Positions 63,367 through 64,000 of a DNA stretch of 64,000 bases are shown here, piece after piece. The translations under genes and the position numbers were made by a program. The stretch's first letter is position 1. Every line of letters starts with the position of its first letter. Under the pieces are notes generated by a model, which ran no database searches, was not told where the DNA came from, and was given only the letters and a program-made list of their open reading frames with translations. Origin of the DNA: a virus; the IMG/VR virus record IMGVR_UViG_3300037358_000003, positions 37,773-101,772 of that record; one strand, given 5' to 3'.

Positions 63367-64000
63367 GCCACCTTGTCCGCATTGAACCAGCACCCCGTGA
63401 GAACAGTCAATGATCCGGCCACGCTAGAGATGCTGCCAGTCTGACCGTTGACCATAATGGATACACCGCCCGTTTGCGATGTTGCGGTACCTCCCTGAAT
63501 CACACCAGCCAATCGAACCTGTCCAGTGAATGGTGTGGTGCCAAGAAACCCGTTGACCTGTGCGGACGTAGTGGCTGTTGCTGTCACGTACGCGTTCTTA
63601 AACACCGTAGCGCCAGTCGTATTACCAAATGCACTGTACTCAATAGTTGCACCAGCGGGCACGGCTATGGCCACTCCTGCCGCACTAGAACCTGACGATG
63701 CAAATGCCATATTCAGGACCGCCTCAAACGCGTAGTTGAGGTTTGGCTGCACAATGGGGAACGTCAACCCAGGAATCGCTGTCATCGTCACCGTGTCAAT
63801 CACGGTACTGGCGGTGTTGCGAACGAAGTAAACGTCCTTGCCCGTACCAAGATTGTTGATGATCGACTTCTCTGCTGGCAGCGTGACCGAAGACGAATCA
63901 ACAATCATTGTTTTGTTGCCGGTCATGTCATTGCCAGTAACGAAGACCGAACCGTATGTGCCAGCATTGAGTGTCAGTGCGACGGTGTTGACGGAGGCTC
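63363..64000 (-). CDS. structural protein with TVTLNAG-type repeats, cut by the right edge
   Basis: At least 212 residues; the frame is open through base 64000, so the start lies outside the window. LTLNAGTYGSVFVTGND, then DSSSVTLPAEKSII and GKDVYFVRNTASTVIDTVTM, beta-rich and Ala/Thr-rich to the end, GQVRLAGVIQGGTATSQT. Likely a virion or fibre protein. An ATG at 63926 is internal. Confidence 0.6.
   Translation of the reverse strand, partial: ASVNTVALTLNAGTYGSVFVTGNDMTGNKTMIVDSSSVTLPAEKSIINNLGTGKDVYFVRNTASTVIDTVTMTAIPGLTFPIVQPNLNYAFEAVLNMAFASSGSSAAGVAIAVPAGATIEYSAFGNTTGATVFKNAYVTATATTSAQVNGFLGTTPFTGQVRLAGVIQGGTATSQTGGVSIMVNGQTGSISSVAGSLTVLTGCWFNADKVA

Noticed and set aside
1-64000. tRNA genes
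   Set aside because: I looked for the T-arm pattern GGTTC-A-x-x-CC with a matching acceptor stem on both strands by eye and found none convincing. A tRNAscan-SE run would be decisive.
1-64000. CRISPR array
   Set aside because: No evenly spaced direct repeats of 23-40 nt. The repeated segments that exist (promoters, intron ends, start cassettes) are explained otherwise.

Overview
This window is a piece of a tailed double-stranded DNA bacteriophage genome (siphovirus-like). The head and tail genes point to a phage: XkdF-type protease, HK97-fold major capsid protein, MuF protein, tail tube, frameshifted tail chaperones and a 1 kb-class tape measure. An actinobacterial host is inferred. The evidence is a DUF1906-type endolysin, an Rpf/transglycosylase-like muralytic protein, a monocluster ferredoxin of the actinobacterial kind, a Pup-like small protein and abundant leaderless genes. 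Base composition is roughly balanced (near 50 to 52 % GC by eye). No integrase, tRNA or CRISPR array was seen. Terminase and portal genes probably lie beyond the right edge.

Layout. 1-17.7 kb (+ strand) is a dense accessory or early region of about 65 very small genes, almost all joined by 1-11 nt start/stop overlaps. It holds two beta-class DNA methyltransferases, two SLOG/DUF2493 paralogs, a zincin metalloprotease, an Rpf-like lysozyme-fold protein and many zinc-ribbon miniproteins. Transcription seems to come from repeated TTGACA-N17-(gcg)CATAAT promoters placed so that the ATG is 6 nt after the -10, so the mRNAs should be leaderless. One such promoter instead precedes a structured RNA of about 230 nt (10749-10979). 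A perfect 10 bp hairpin at 17652-17685 separates this block from the convergent minus-strand genes.

17.7-64 kb is mostly minus strand and reads right to left as a late operon: MuF, protease, scaffold-like protein, major capsid protein, small decoration-like proteins, endolysin, a sugar-modification island (four glycosyltransferases, nucleotidyltransferase, SDR, acyltransferase), membrane/holin-like proteins, ferredoxin, fibre and connector proteins, tail tube, chaperones, tape measure and minor tail proteins. A metallophosphoesterase and a second zincin follow. Two + strand genes sit inside this block: a leaderless membrane miniprotein at 25081 and a Thr-rich anchored protein at 19231.

The most striking region is 51.8-55.7 kb. 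The major capsid gene is broken into five exons by four group I introns, with a 19-nt exon between introns 2 and 3. Introns 1 and 3 carry unrelated homing endonucleases (LAGLIDADG-type and HNH) in the same P8 loop. Joining the exons at the predicted sites gives one continuous 589-residue reading frame. Seven more free-standing endonuclease genes (GIY-YIG, a GIY-YIG/HNH fusion, HNH, Endo VII and Vsr-like) lie between the structural genes, making this locus unusually rich in homing elements. Other unusual items are a 48-aa Pup-like protein ending in GGE, a repeated MSE-x-IQ start cassette with decayed copies, a ferredoxin gene flanked by two HNH genes, and several structured intergenic RNAs.
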